Positions 42,096 through 51,804 of a stretch of DNA of 64,000 nt are shown here, one piece after another; the stretch's first letter is position 1, and every line of letters starts with the position of its first letter. This DNA comes from Variovorax paradoxus B4. GTDB lineage: Bacteria > Pseudomonadota > Gammaproteobacteria > Burkholderiales > Burkholderiaceae_C. The notes under the pieces were generated by a model. The model was given only the letters and a program-made list of their open reading frames with translations, did no database searches and had not been told where the DNA came from. The stretch covers positions 1,178,001 to 1,242,000 of the forward strand of contig NC_022247.1 of the NCBI RefSeq assembly GCF_000463015.1, read 5' to 3'. The position numbers and the translations under genes were made by a program.

Positions 42096-44663
42096 TCAGC
42101 CCGCCGCGATGCGCTGCGCCAGGTGCGCCAGCGCTTCCTCGACCTGGTCGACCAGGATCAGCGACAGGTCGCCGGGCTGCAGGCGCGCCAGTGCGGTGTC
42201 GATGGCGACGAATTCGCCGCGGATCTCGTCGATGTAGCGCGTGCGCGCCGCGCCCTGCAGGCCCTGGCGCAGCAGTGCCATCACCTCGCCGTCGGCACGA
42301 CCGCGCTGGGCTGCGTCCTGGTAGAGGATCACGTCGTCGAAGGCCTGGCCGAGGATGGCGGTCTGGTCGCGGATGTCGGAATCGCGCCGGTCGCCCGCGC
42401 CGCTGATCACCACCGAGCGCTTGTTGGCCGGCATGGTGTCCACGGCCGAGACCAGCGCGCGCATGGCGTCGGTGTTGTGGCCGTAGTCGGCGATCACGGT
42501 CGCGCCGCGGTAGTCCATGACGTTGAAGCGCCCCGGCACGCCGGCCGCGTCGTTCAGGAAGCTTGCGAGGCCGCTGCGGATGGTGTCCCAGTCGAGGCCC
42601 ACGGCCCATGCGGCGGCCACGGCCGCCATCACGTTGTCGACCTGGAAGCCGATGGTGCCGCCGCGCGTGATGGGCACGTCGCGCAGCGCGATGCGCTCGC
42701 GCCAGGAGCCTTCGGCCGCCACCAGCGTGTCCTGGTCGATGTAGACGGTGCGCTTGCCCTGCGCGCGGTGCGTGGCCATCACCGGATGCTGGCGGTCGGC
42801 GGTGAAGAAGATCACGTGGCCGGGGCAGCCGGCGGCCATGGCGGCGACGTTGACGTCGGCGGCATTGAGCACCGCATAGCCGTCGGGCGCGACGTTGCGC
42901 ACGATCACGCGCTTGAGCACCGCGAGGTCTTCGACGGTGGTGATGTAGTTCAGGCCCAGGTGGTCGCCGCTGCCGATGTTGGTGACCACGGCCACCTGGC
43001 AGCGGTCGAAGCCGAGGCCTTCGCGCAGCACGCCGCCGCGCGCCACTTCGAACACGGCCGCATCCACGTCGGGGTGCATGAGCACGTTGCGCGCGCTCTT
43101 GGGGCCGCTGCAGTCGCCGCTGTCGGTCTGGCGGCCGTCGACGTACACGCCGTCGGTGTTGGTCATGCCGGTGCGCAGGCCGCTCGACGAGAGCAGGTGG
43201 TTGATGAGGCGCGCCGTGGTGGTCTTGCCGTTGGTGCCTGTGACGGCCACCACCGGGATGCGGCCGTCGTCGCCGTGCGCGAAGAGGGTGTCCATGACGG
43301 CCTCGCCCACCGCGCGGCCGCGGCCGAAGGAGGGCGAGATGTGCATGCGCAGGCCGGGCGCGGCATTCACCTCGACCACGCCGCCGTGCTGTTCCTCGAG
43401 CGGGCGCAGCACGTTCTCGCACACCATGTCGACGCCGCAGATGTGCAGCCCGACCATCTGCGCCGCATCGACCGCGCGCGCGGCCACTTCGGGATGCACG
43501 GTGTCGGTCACGTCGGTGGCGGTGCCGCCGGTGGACAGGTTGGCGTTGTTGCGCAGCACCACGCGCTGGCCGCGCGCGGGCACGCTGTCGGGCGTGAGGC
43601 CCTGGGCCTCGAGCCGGCCGATGGCGATGTCGTCCAGGCGGATCTTGGTGAGCGAGGTGGCGTGGCCTTCGCCGCGGCGCGGGTCGAGGTTCACGGTGTC
43701 CACCAGCTGGCGCACGGTGGCGCTGCCGTCGCCGATCACGTGCGGCGGGTCGCGCCGCGCGGCGGCCACCAGGCGGTCGCCCACCACCAGCAGGCGGAAG
43801 TCGAAGCCGGGCAGGAATTTCTCGACCATGACTTCGCCGTACACGGCGGCCGAGTCGTAGGCGGCCGTGAGTTGCTCTTGCGTCGTGATGTTGACGGTGA
43901 CGCCCTTGCCCTGGTTGCCGTCCTGCGGCTTCACCACCACGGGCAGGCCGATTTCCATGGCCGCGGCCCAGCCGTCCTGCGCATCGGAGACCGGGCGGCC
44001 CAGCGGCACCGGCACGCCGGCGGCGTTGAGCAGCTGCTTGGTGAGTTCCTTGTCCTGCGCGATCGATTCGGCCACGCCGCTGGTGCTGTCGACCTCGGCC
44101 GCCTGGATGCGGCGCTGCCTGGAGCCCCAGCCGAACTGCACCAGGCTGCCGCTGGTCAGGCGGCGGTAGGGAATGCCGCGCGCCACGGCGGCGTCGACGA
44201 TGGAGCCGGTGCTCGGGCCGAGGCGCTCCGATTCGTCGAGGTCGCGCAGCTCGGTGATGGCGGCGCCGGCGTCGAAGGCGGTGTCGGCCAGCGCGGCCGC
44301 GATCAGCTGTTCGGCCAGTTCGATTGCGCGGCGGCCCACGGCTTCTTCGCTGTATTGAAAGACGACCTGGTAGACGCCGTCTTCCACCGTGGGCGAGGTG
44401 TGGCCGAAGTTGACCGCGCAGCCGGCCTGGGCCTGCAGCGCCACGGCGGCGTTCTCGAGCACGTGCGCCAGTGCCAGCGGCTGGCCCAGCACCATCGGAT
44501 GCAGCTCGCCGATGGTGGGAAACCGTGCGCGCAGGCGTGCTTCGAAGCCCGGCAGGCGGCTGATGGCGTTTTCATCGCCTTCGCAGGCAACCACCGCTTC
44601 GAAGGCGGTGTGGCGGCTCCAGAGATTGGGGCCGCGCAGGGCGCGGATACGGGTGACTTTCAT
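42096..44663 (-). CDS. cphA: Cyanophycin synthetase CphA
   Basis: An 855-residue ligase that builds the storage polymer cyanophycin (multi-L-arginyl-poly-L-aspartate). Three regions are visible. An N-terminal domain (1-160) starts IRALRGPNLWSRHTAFE. A central ATP-grasp domain (about 200-470) contains KQLLNAAGVPVPLGRPV, KPQDGNQGKGVTVNI and VEVNAAPGLRMH, and adds Asp to the backbone. A C-terminal Mur-ligase-like domain (from about 476) has an intact P-loop GTNGKTTTARLINHLL and YGHNTDAMRALVSAVD, and adds Arg. All key motifs are intact. It is 15 bp downstream of the paralogue cphA', so the two are co-transcribed. Confidence 0.93.
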   Translation of the reverse strand: MKVTRIRALRGPNLWSRHTAFEAVVACEGDENAISRLPGFEARLRARFPTIGELHPMVLGQPLALAHVLENAAVALQAQAGCAVNFGHTSPTVEDGVYQVVFQYSEEAVGRRAIELAEQLIAAALADTAFDAGAAITELRDLDESERLGPSTGSIVDAAVARGIPYRRLTSGSLVQFGWGSRQRRIQAAEVDSTSGVAESIAQDKELTKQLLNAAGVPVPLGRPVSDAQDGWAAAMEIGLPVVVKPQDGNQGKGVTVNITTQEQLTAAYDSAAVYGEVMVEKFLPGFDFRLLVVGDRLVAAARRDPPHVIGDGSATVRQLVDTVNLDPRRGEGHATSLTKIRLDDIAIGRLEAQGLTPDSVPARGQRVVLRNNANLSTGGTATDVTDTVHPEVAARAVDAAQMVGLHICGVDMVCENVLRPLEEQHGGVVEVNAAPGLRMHISPSFGRGRAVGEAVMDTLFAHGDDGRIPVVAVTGTNGKTTTARLINHLLSSSGLRTGMTNTDGVYVDGRQTDSGDCSGPKSARNVLMHPDVDAAVFEVARGGVLREGLGFDRCQVAVVTNIGSGDHLGLNYITTVEDLAVLKRVIVRNVAPDGYAVLNAADVNVAAMAAGCPGHVIFFTADRQHPVMATHRAQGKRTVYIDQDTLVAAEGSWRERIALRDVPITRGGTIGFQVDNVMAAVAAAWAVGLDWDTIRSGLASFLNDAAGVPGRFNVMDYRGATVIADYGHNTDAMRALVSAVDTMPANKRSVVISGAGDRRDSDIRDQTAILGQAFDDVILYQDAAQRGRADGEVMALLRQGLQGAARTRYIDEIRGEFVAIDTALARLQPGDLSLILVDQVEEALAHLAQRIAAG

Positions 44664-44679
44664 GGGGCGGCGGTGCGCT

Positions 44680-46926
44680 TCAGGCGAGTTGCAGTTGGGG
44701 GGACGAAAGCGGCTGGGTCTGCGAAAGCTGCAGTGAGGCCAGCGCCGCCTGCAGGTCGGCCTCGAAGGCCTCCACGCCTGCGCCGATGAGGTTCAGCGGA
44801 ATGCCCAGCGCCCAGGCCGCGGCCACGGCGGCCAGCAGGCTCTCCAGGCTGACGCCCGCGTGCGTGGCGCGCCAGACGGTCAGGCGGCCGAGGCCGGGCA
44901 GGAAGGACTCGCTGCTGCCGTTGGCCAGCACCACGCGGTCCTGCCGCACCAGCACGGCCTTGCCGCCGGCGGCCTGGTGCGCCGTGAGCGCGACGGCCTG
45001 CGGGTCGGCCGCGTAGAGAATGACGGCACCGTCGCACAGCGGCGCCAGGCCGGCGACGCGCGGATCGCCCGCGTTGAGTACCGCGGTGCCTTCGCCGAGC
45101 ACCACGTCGACCTGCGTGCGCAGCACCTTGACCATCTGGTCGCTCTCGGTGATGTCGTAGTCGGCCAGCGCCTCGGCGCCTTCGAGGTCGGTCACGATGC
45201 CGATTTCGCAGCGGTCGTAGGCCAGGCCGTCGCGCAGGATGGTTTCGGCGCCGTTCTCGATCACCACCGCTTCCACCGCGCGGTTCACGAGCAGGCGGTG
45301 GCCGGCGTCCCAGTTGGCGCTGTCGCGCGCATCGACGCGGCGGCGTTCGAGGAACAGGCCGTCGCGGCAGGCGAGGCCGGTGTGGCGCCCGCCCAGGTTG
45401 ATGAGCCACGCGACCAGGCGCGCGAGCACCGCGGTGTCGCGCGAGCCGGCCACGCCGATCACGGGGATGCGGCCCGGCGCATCGCCCGGGAACAGGTGGT
45501 CGCAGATCGCACGGCCCACCGGGCGCGGCGAGCCGACGGCCGGCTTCAGGTGCATCAGCAGGCCGGGGCCGGCATTCACTTCGACGATGGCGCCGCGCTG
45601 CGGGCCGAGCGGCTTGCCGATGTCCTGCGCCACGAGGTCGATGCCCGCGATGTCCAGGCCCACCACGCGCGCGGCCAGCACGGCGGCATGCGCGACTTCG
45701 GGATGGACCTGGTCGGTGCAGTCGTTGGCCATGTTGCCGTTGCGCTGGATCGTGACCACGCGGCCGGCCGCCGGAACCGAGGCGCCGTCGAGTTCCTGGC
45801 GCTTGAGTTCGAGCTGCAGCTTGGCGTCGGTCTCCAGAACGATCAGGTCGAGCGGATATTCCTCTTCGGCGCCGCGGCGCGGATCGCTGTTGAGCTGCTT
45901 CTCGATCAGCTCGGCGACGGTGCTCTTGCCGTCGCCCGTCACGGTGATGATCTCGCCGCGCGCGGCCGCCACCACCTCGCCGCCCACCACCAGCAGGCGG
46001 TGTTCGTGGCCGCGGATGAAGCGCTCGACCATCACGTCGCTGCCTTCGGGCTCGGCCACCGCGAAGGCGGCCATGACTTCCTCGCGGGTCGTCAGCTCGA
46101 GCGACACGCCGCGGCCGTGGTTGGCGTCCGACGGCTTCACGGCCACCGGCAGGCCGATGTCCTCGGCGGCTTCCCAGGCTTCTTCGGCGCTGGCCACCAC
46201 CTGGCCCTCGGGCACGGGCACGCCGCAGCTCGCGAGCAGCGACTTGGTGAGCTCCTTGTCGCTGGCAATCGATTCGCCGATGGCGCTGGTGTAGTCGGTC
46301 TCGGCAGTCCAGATGCGCTGCTGGTTGGCGCCGTAGCCCAGCTGCACCAGGTTGCCGCTGTTCAGCCGGATGTGCGGAATGCCGCGGTCGGTGGCGGCGG
46401 ACACGATGGCCGCGGTGCTCGGGCCCAGGTAGCAGTCCTCGACCTTGGCCTTGACGGCATCGACCGCCTTCTGCACGTCATCGGCGGTGAAGGGGTCGTT
46501 GTTGATGGCCGCCATCAGCAGGCGGTGGCCTTCGGCCAGCGCGACGCGGGCGACCTGCTCGTCGCGCGCGCGGAACACCATGCGATAGACGCCGTGCTCC
46601 GAGGTGCTGCGGGTTTGCCCGAAGCCGGTCGGCATGCCGGCCAGGTTCAGGAGCTCGATCACCACGTGCTCCAGCACATGGCCCGACCAGGTGCCTTCGG
46701 TCAGCCGCTGGATGAAGCCGCCGCGCTCGCCCACGCCGCAGTGGTGCTCGATGAGCGCCGGCAGCAGGGTCGTGAGCCGGTCGGTGAAGCCGTCGATCTT
46801 GTTGGAGGGGTAGTCTTCCAGCTGGCCCAGGTCGAGCCAGACTTCCAGCACGGGCCGGTAGGTCCAGAGGTTGGGACCGCGCAGATAGTTGATGCGCAGC
46901 AGGCGGATGTCGTCGAAACGGGTCAT
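44680..46926 (-). CDS. cphA: Second cyanophycin synthetase CphA' with degenerate Mur-ligase domain
   Basis: A 748-residue paralogue of CphA (start at MTRFDDIRLLRINYLRGPNLW; a longer reading begins at 46980). The N-terminal and ATP-grasp domains are intact: KSLLASCGVPVPEGQVV, KPSDANHGRGVSLEL and VEVNAGPGLLMHLKP. The Mur-ligase half is altered. Where CphA has GTNGKTT, this protein reads GVAGSRDTAV (about residues 491-500), losing the P-loop lysine, and the protein stops about 105 residues earlier, lacking the C-terminal Mur domain. Arginine-adding activity by this copy is thus unlikely. Paired CphA/CphA' proteins are known from Ralstonia-type bacteria. It is the first gene of the cyanophycin transcript. 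Confidence 0.9.
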   Translation of the reverse strand: MTRFDDIRLLRINYLRGPNLWTYRPVLEVWLDLGQLEDYPSNKIDGFTDRLTTLLPALIEHHCGVGERGGFIQRLTEGTWSGHVLEHVVIELLNLAGMPTGFGQTRSTSEHGVYRMVFRARDEQVARVALAEGHRLLMAAINNDPFTADDVQKAVDAVKAKVEDCYLGPSTAAIVSAATDRGIPHIRLNSGNLVQLGYGANQQRIWTAETDYTSAIGESIASDKELTKSLLASCGVPVPEGQVVASAEEAWEAAEDIGLPVAVKPSDANHGRGVSLELTTREEVMAAFAVAEPEGSDVMVERFIRGHEHRLLVVGGEVVAAARGEIITVTGDGKSTVAELIEKQLNSDPRRGAEEEYPLDLIVLETDAKLQLELKRQELDGASVPAAGRVVTIQRNGNMANDCTDQVHPEVAHAAVLAARVVGLDIAGIDLVAQDIGKPLGPQRGAIVEVNAGPGLLMHLKPAVGSPRPVGRAICDHLFPGDAPGRIPVIGVAGSRDTAVLARLVAWLINLGGRHTGLACRDGLFLERRRVDARDSANWDAGHRLLVNRAVEAVVIENGAETILRDGLAYDRCEIGIVTDLEGAEALADYDITESDQMVKVLRTQVDVVLGEGTAVLNAGDPRVAGLAPLCDGAVILYAADPQAVALTAHQAAGGKAVLVRQDRVVLANGSSESFLPGLGRLTVWRATHAGVSLESLLAAVAAAWALGIPLNLIGAGVEAFEADLQAALASLQLSQTQPLSSPQLQLA

Positions 46927-47065
46927 GCAAACGTTCGATGTGCTTTGGCCGAGCACCGCGGCGCCTTCAAGCGCGCCCATGGCAATCGGTCAGAATCGGC
47001 GCCCGACAAAGGACGCCATGACGCGGTCCATGCGGCCCGCGACGGGCAAGAGTCAAAGAAACACA

Positions 47066-49348
47066 ATGCAACATCACGATCCAGTCGGCACCCGGGAGGG
47101 CGAAACCGAGGCGGCCTCAGACGCGCTGAAAAGCCGGCTCGCAGCCGCGGAAAACGTTCTGGTCACACTACCGGTTGACCTCGACGATGAACTTCTGTTT
47201 ACCTTTGGGCTCGTGGCCCTGACCGATCGGCGGCTGCTGGCGCTGCAACCCGGCGGCGCGTGGTGTGAGTGGACACTATCGGATTCGTCCCTCCGCCTGC
47301 GTTTGAGCGACCATTCGGGCGTTGGAACGCTCGATCTGGAGGGCGCCGAGGGCCGTTTGGCACGCTGGCGCTACACGCTGGCCAGCCAGCCGGCCGCGCT
47401 GCGGCTGCTCAAGCTCTTCGGCCAGCGCGAAAACGGCACTGTCGCCGAGGCGACAGCCGAACCCGACGGCGATGACCTGGCCTTGCCCGACGCCGAGCTC
47501 CAGACGCCGCCCTCGACCTGGGTGCTGCTGCGGCTGGGCCGCTTTGCCAAGCCCTATCGCAAACAGCTGATCGCAGGGTTCCTGCTGACCCTGATCTCCA
47601 CGGCCGCGACCCTGGTGCCGCCCTACCTGACCATCCCGCTGATGGACGACATCCTGATTCCGTTCCAGAACGGGCAGAAGATCGATCCGTCCCGCGTCGG
47701 GCTCTATCTGAGCGGGCTGCTGGGCGCGGCGCTGGTCGGCTGGGGCCTGGGCTGGGCGCGCACCTACCTGCTGGCGCTGGTTTCGGAGCGCATCGGCGCC
47801 GACCTGCGCACCACCACCTACGAGCATCTGCTGACCCTGCCGCTCGACTATTTCGGCGGCAAGCGCACCGGCGACCTGATGGCGCGTATCGGTTCGGAAA
47901 CCGACCGCATCAACGTGTTCCTCTCGCTGCACGCGCTGGATTTCGCGAACGACGTGCTGATGATCGTGATGACCGCGGTCATCCTGGTCTCCATCAACCC
48001 GCTGCTGGCCGTGGTCACGCTGGTGCCGCTGCCCTTCATCGCCTGGATGATCCACGTGGTGCGCGACCGGCTGCGCACCGGCTTCGAGAAGATCGACCGC
48101 GTGTGGTCCGAGGTGACGAACGTGCTGGCCGACACCATCCCGGGCATCCGCGTGGTCAAGGCCTTTGCGCAGGAGCGCCGCGAAGCCGAGCGCTTCCGCG
48201 TGGCCAACGCCTACAACCTGCAGGTCAACGACAAGCTCAACCGCACCTGGTCGCTGTTCACGCCCACCGTCTCGCTGCTGACCGAAATCGGCCTGCTCGT
48301 GGTCTGGGGCTTCGGCATCTGGCAGGTGGCGCGCGGCAGCATCACCGTGGGCGTGCTCACCGCCTTCATTGCCTACATCGGCCGCTTCTACACGCGGCTC
48401 GACTCGATGAGCCGCATCGTCTCGGTCACGCAGAAGGCGGCGGCCGGCGCCAAGCGCATCTTCGACATCCTCGACCACGTGAGCAACGTGCCCGAGCCGG
48501 CCAACCCGGTGAAGATCGAGCGCGTGCAGGGCCGCATCGAAATGAGCGGGCTGGGCTTTCGCTACGGTTCGCGCGCCGTGATCCACGACCTCGACCTGAC
48601 CATCGAACCCGGCGAGATGATCGGCCTCGTGGGCCACAGCGGCTCGGGCAAGAGCACGCTGGTCAACCTGATCTGCCGCTTCTACGACGTGACCGACGGT
48701 GCCATCAAGGTCGACGGCACCGACATCCGCCGCTTTGCCGTGGCCGATTACCGGCGCCACGTCGGGCTGGTGCTGCAGGAGCCATTCCTGTTTTTCGGCA
48801 CCATCGCGCAGAACATCGCCTACGGCAAGCCCGACGCCACGCGCGAGGAAGTGGTGGCCGCCGCGCGCGCCGCGCATGCGCACGACTTCATCCTGCGCCT
48901 GCCGCACGGCTACGACTCGCTCGTGGGCGAGCGTGGCCAGGGCCTGTCGGGCGGCGAGCGGCAGCGCATCAGCATTGCGCGCGCGCTCCTGATCGACCCG
49001 CGCATCCTGATCCTCGACGAGGCCACCTCGGCCGTGGACACCGAGACCGAGAAGGAAATCCAGAAGGCGCTCGACAACCTCGTGCAGGGCCGCACCACCA
49101 TCGCCATTGCGCACCGGCTGTCGACGCTGCGCAAGGCCGACCGGCTGGTGGTCATGGACCGCGGCGAGGTGGTCGAGGTCGGCCCGCACGACGACTTGAT
49201 GGCCAGGCAGGGCGCCTATTGGCGGCTCTACCAGGCGCAGTTGCGCCAGGGCGACGAGGACGCGAGCGAAGGCGCCGTCGAAGAACGCGCCGGCGCGCAG
49301 CTGCCGCTGGTCATCAGCCATGCAGCCCACCCGGCCGGAGAAGCGTGA
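47066..49348 (+). CDS. Cyanophycin metabolism-associated ABC transporter (exporter-type TMD-NBD fusion)
   Basis: A 760-residue half-transporter, starting [16 protein letters not shown]. Residues 1-150 are an unusual soluble domain ([20 protein letters not shown]...[17 protein letters not shown]...). Residues 165-470 form the ABC_membrane type-1 TMD with six helices and the coupling segment [22 protein letters not shown]. The NBD shows [19 protein letters not shown] (Walker A), [17 protein letters not shown] (signature) and [16 protein letters not shown] (Walker B). It is divergent from cphA' and coupled to a DUF1854 gene by TGATG. This pair recurs beside cphA genes in betaproteobacteria. The substrate is unknown. 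Confidence 0.88.
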   Translation: MQHHDPVGTREGETEAASDALKSRLAAAENVLVTLPVDLDDELLFTFGLVALTDRRLLALQPGGAWCEWTLSDSSLRLRLSDHSGVGTLDLEGAEGRLARWRYTLASQPAALRLLKLFGQRENGTVAEATAEPDGDDLALPDAELQTPPSTWVLLRLGRFAKPYRKQLIAGFLLTLISTAATLVPPYLTIPLMDDILIPFQNGQKIDPSRVGLYLSGLLGAALVGWGLGWARTYLLALVSERIGADLRTTTYEHLLTLPLDYFGGKRTGDLMARIGSETDRINVFLSLHALDFANDVLMIVMTAVILVSINPLLAVVTLVPLPFIAWMIHVVRDRLRTGFEKIDRVWSEVTNVLADTIPGIRVVKAFAQERREAERFRVANAYNLQVNDKLNRTWSLFTPTVSLLTEIGLLVVWGFGIWQVARGSITVGVLTAFIAYIGRFYTRLDSMSRIVSVTQKAAAGAKRIFDILDHVSNVPEPANPVKIERVQGRIEMSGLGFRYGSRAVIHDLDLTIEPGEMIGLVGHSGSGKSTLVNLICRFYDVTDGAIKVDGTDIRRFAVADYRRHVGLVLQEPFLFFGTIAQNIAYGKPDATREEVVAAARAAHAHDFILRLPHGYDSLVGERGQGLSGGERQRISIARALLIDPRILILDEATSAVDTETEKEIQKALDNLVQGRTTIAIAHRLSTLRKADRLVVMDRGEVVEVGPHDDLMARQGAYWRLYQAQLRQGDEDASEGAVEERAGAQLPLVISHAAHPAGEA

Positions 49349-49824
49349 TGAGCGACACCAATCCCACTTTCGATCTCGAGCGCGATGCCTTCGGTCGCCT
49401 GGTGCTGACCGATGCGCAGGGCGAGCGCCATGCGGGCGTGACGCCCGTGCGCGCCTTTCCGCTCAGCGCGCCGGGCGAAGGCGTGTCGCTGGTCGGCAGC
49501 GAGGGCCGCGAACTGGTCTGGATCGACCGCGTCGAAGCCTTGCCTGCGGCGACGCGGGCGCTGCTCGAACAGGAGCTGGCGGTGCGCGACTTCGCGCCCA
49601 CGCTGCTGAAGCTGCACGGCGTGTCGAGCTTCGGCGTGCCCAGCACCTGGACCGTGAGCACCGACCGCGGCGACACCAGCTTCGTGCTCAAGGCCGAGGA
49701 AGACATCCGCCGGCTCGAAGGCGGCGCGTTGCTGATTGCCAGCGCGCACGGCGTGCAGTTCCGCATTCCCGACGTGAAGGTGCTCGACCGCGCCTCGCGC
49801 AAGCTGCTGGAGCGCTTTCTCTAG
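49348..49824 (+). CDS. DUF1854 protein associated with cyanophycin genes
   Basis: A 158-residue soluble protein, starting one base inside the ABC gene's stop (TGATG). The family pattern is FDLERDAFGRLVLTDAQGERHAGVTPVRAFPLSAPGEGVSLV near the start, then WIDRVEALPAATRALLEQEL, REFAPTLLKLHGVSSFGVPSTW-like central residues and a C-terminal IPDVKVLDRASRKLLERFL. No catalytic motif is evident. The DUF1854 family is found with the CphA-linked ABC transporter and is named after that association. It presumably works with the ABC protein, whose extra N-terminal domain also looks beta-rich. Confidence 0.88.
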   Translation: MSDTNPTFDLERDAFGRLVLTDAQGERHAGVTPVRAFPLSAPGEGVSLVGSEGRELVWIDRVEALPAATRALLEQELAVRDFAPTLLKLHGVSSFGVPSTWTVSTDRGDTSFVLKAEEDIRRLEGGALLIASAHGVQFRIPDVKVLDRASRKLLERFL

Positions 49825-49834
49825 ACCGCCGCGT

Positions 49835-50941
49835 TCAGGCCGACGCCGCGCCGCCCGGTGCGGCCGGCAATGCGGGTGCCGGCTGGGTGGCCGCCCGGGC
49901 CTGCCGGTGGCCCCAGTCGGTGATCGGCTTCTCGAACCGGCGGTAGAGAAAGTCGGAGGCAACCAGCGCCACGCCGAAGGACGCGAACAGCAGTGTTGCC
50001 CCCGCCACCGTGGTGGGCGAGATGCCGATCACGGCCTGCGCCGCCAGGTACTGCACCAGGTACATCGCGTACGAGCGGTGCCCCACGAACAGCACGAAGC
50101 GCGACGAAAGAAGCTGGCGCAGCCAGCTGTTCGCCACAACCAGCGAAGGCAGCCACAGGCCCACCAGCACCACGTACAACGCGATGAGCTGCGGCTCGCC
50201 GAACCGGGCGCTGATCGCGAGCGACTTGCGGTGCACCAGGAACAGGGCCAGCGCAATCGCGATGGCGGCCGTCTGCGTCATGAGGCCGCGCATCCATGCG
50301 AAGGTCCGGCGCGTGTGCATCGCCATTGCCACCGTCGAGCCCACCAGCATTCCAAGGTAGTGCCAGGGCGAGAATCCGGCCGGGTGGGCGCCCGTCATCC
50401 AGACGGCAGCCAGCAGTGCGAGGCTGCACGCGGCGGTCCCGAAGCGCGAGGCGGCCGTGGAACCGAACAGTGCGAACAGCGCCGGCCACACCAGGTAGTA
50501 CTTCCACTCGATGCCCAGGGTCCAGGTCATCTGCAGCGGCGCGAATTCGGCGAACTCGTTCAGCAACGTGAGGTAGTAGGGCGTTGCCGCCTTCATCTGC
50601 TCCCAGGCCGCACCCTGGGCGACATAGCTCAGGCCGAGCACCAGCAGGTAGACGAGAAGGTAGAGCGGCAGGATCCGGGCTGCGCGACGGATGTAGAACG
50701 CCTTCAGCGACACCGCGCCTGTGGCATCGCGCTCGCGCAGCAGCAGCGTGGTGATCAGGAAGCCGGAGAGCACGAAAAAGGCGTGCACGCCGAGCCAGCC
50801 GGAGAACTTGTCCCAACGCGGCCCGCCGAAGTGGAACCCGAAAACGAGGAAGACGGCAACGGCTCGCAGCCCATCGAGTGCTGCGAAATTGCGGGTCTCC
50901 AGGTAATCGTCGAGGTCGTTGATCGACCTTTGTTCGCGCAT
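49835..50941 (-). CDS. Acyltransferase 3 (OafA/OatA-like) membrane protein
   Basis: A 368-residue multi-pass membrane protein of the Acyl_transf_3 family. Start MREQRSINDLDDYLETRNFAALDG. Core motifs are LDGLRAVAVFLVFGFHF (with the catalytic-type His after the first helix), GWLGVHAFFVLSGFLIT and FYIRRAARILPLYL, all in the first 130 residues, followed by eight or so hydrophobic helices. Such proteins O-acylate surface polysaccharides, lipids or peptidoglycan using cytoplasmic acyl-CoA. No glycan-synthesis genes are near. It is convergent with the DUF1854 gene and divergent from queC. Confidence 0.88.
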   Translation of the reverse strand: MREQRSINDLDDYLETRNFAALDGLRAVAVFLVFGFHFGGPRWDKFSGWLGVHAFFVLSGFLITTLLLRERDATGAVSLKAFYIRRAARILPLYLLVYLLVLGLSYVAQGAAWEQMKAATPYYLTLLNEFAEFAPLQMTWTLGIEWKYYLVWPALFALFGSTAASRFGTAACSLALLAAVWMTGAHPAGFSPWHYLGMLVGSTVAMAMHTRRTFAWMRGLMTQTAAIAIALALFLVHRKSLAISARFGEPQLIALYVVLVGLWLPSLVVANSWLRQLLSSRFVLFVGHRSYAMYLVQYLAAQAVIGISPTTVAGATLLFASFGVALVASDFLYRRFEKPITDWGHRQARAATQPAPALPAAPGGAASA

Positions 50942-51090
50942 GCTGAGCGGCCTCTCCTGTCGAATCGCGCGGATTCTGCCCGAGATAGTACTTTTGTGGT
51001 GCGCCGCGGTGCCTGCGCAGCCGTGGTTGTTGGCGCGGCGCCACGCTGCGCCGCAGAGCCTGCGAAAATCGCGGTTTTGAAGAGACGGAC

Positions 51091-51804
51091 ATGCCCCTGC
51101 ACACCACCGCCCTCGTCCTGTTCTCCGGTGGCCAGGATTCGACCACCTGCCTCGCGGACGCGCTGTCCAAGTACCAGCGCGTCGAGACGCTGGGCTTCGA
51201 CTATGGCCAGCGGCACCGCGTCGAGCTCGACGTGCGCGGCACCATCCGCGCGAAGATGCGCGAGCGCTTTCCCGACTGGGCACCGCGCCTGGGCGAAGAC
51301 CACGTGCTCACGCTGGCCGCGCTGGCCCAGCTCGGCGGCTCCTCGCTCACGGAGGAAGTGGCCTTCGAAATGCAGGCCGACGGCCTGCCCAACACCTTCG
51401 TGCCCGGACGCAACCTGCTGTTCCTCACGCTGGCCGGTGCGCTGGCCTACCGGCGCGGGCTGCAGGTGATCGTCACCGGCGTCTGCGAGACCGACTTCTC
51501 CGGCTACCCCGACTGCCGCGACGACACCATGAAGGCCATGCAGCTCGCGCTCTCGCTCGGGCTGGAGCGCCGCCTGGTCATCGAGACGCCGCTGATGTGG
51601 ATCGACAAGGCCGAGACCTGGCAGATGGCGCACCGCCTGGGCGGCGAGCCGCTGGTCGACCTCATCGTGGAAGAAACCCACACCTGCTACCTTGGTGACC
51701 GCGAACATCGCCAGGCCTGGGGCTATGGCTGCGGCGAGTGCCCCGCCTGCGACCTGCGCAAGAAGGGCTGGGAGCGCTACGCCGCTCGCCTCCAGCAATC
51801 CTAG
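51091..51804 (+). CDS. queC: 7-cyano-7-deazaguanine (preQ0) synthase QueC
   Basis: A 237-residue ATP-dependent enzyme converting 7-carboxy-7-deazaguanine plus ammonia to preQ0, in queuosine biosynthesis. The PP-loop is [30 protein letters not shown] and [20 protein letters not shown] follow. [17 protein letters not shown] leads to the zinc site [33 protein letters not shown] with four cysteines. Its stop TAG is shared as CTAG with the convergent ABC gene. No queD/queE genes are adjacent, and I see no preQ1-type riboswitch in the 149 bp before it. Confidence 0.94.
   Translation: MPLHTTALVLFSGGQDSTTCLADALSKYQRVETLGFDYGQRHRVELDVRGTIRAKMRERFPDWAPRLGEDHVLTLAALAQLGGSSLTEEVAFEMQADGLPNTFVPGRNLLFLTLAGALAYRRGLQVIVTGVCETDFSGYPDCRDDTMKAMQLALSLGLERRLVIETPLMWIDKAETWQMAHRLGGEPLVDLIVEETHTCYLGDREHRQAWGYGCGECPACDLRKKGWERYAARLQQS

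Noticed and set aside
41148..44789. A 1213-codon open frame antisense to cphA
   Set aside because: Lies opposite the clearly real cphA and a secreted protein gene; composition is His/Val/Ala/Arg-rich with no recognisable motif.
44860..47178. A 772-codon open frame antisense to cphA'
   Set aside because: Mirror frame of a strong ATP-grasp gene; no domain features.
47276..49330. A 684-codon minus-strand frame opposite the ABC gene
   Set aside because: Antisense to a gene with full Walker A, signature and Walker B motifs; shadow composition.
50942..51090. Possible preQ1/queuosine riboswitch before queC
   Set aside because: No preQ1-type stem with A-rich tail was visible; the region is too G/C-rich and lacks the motif.
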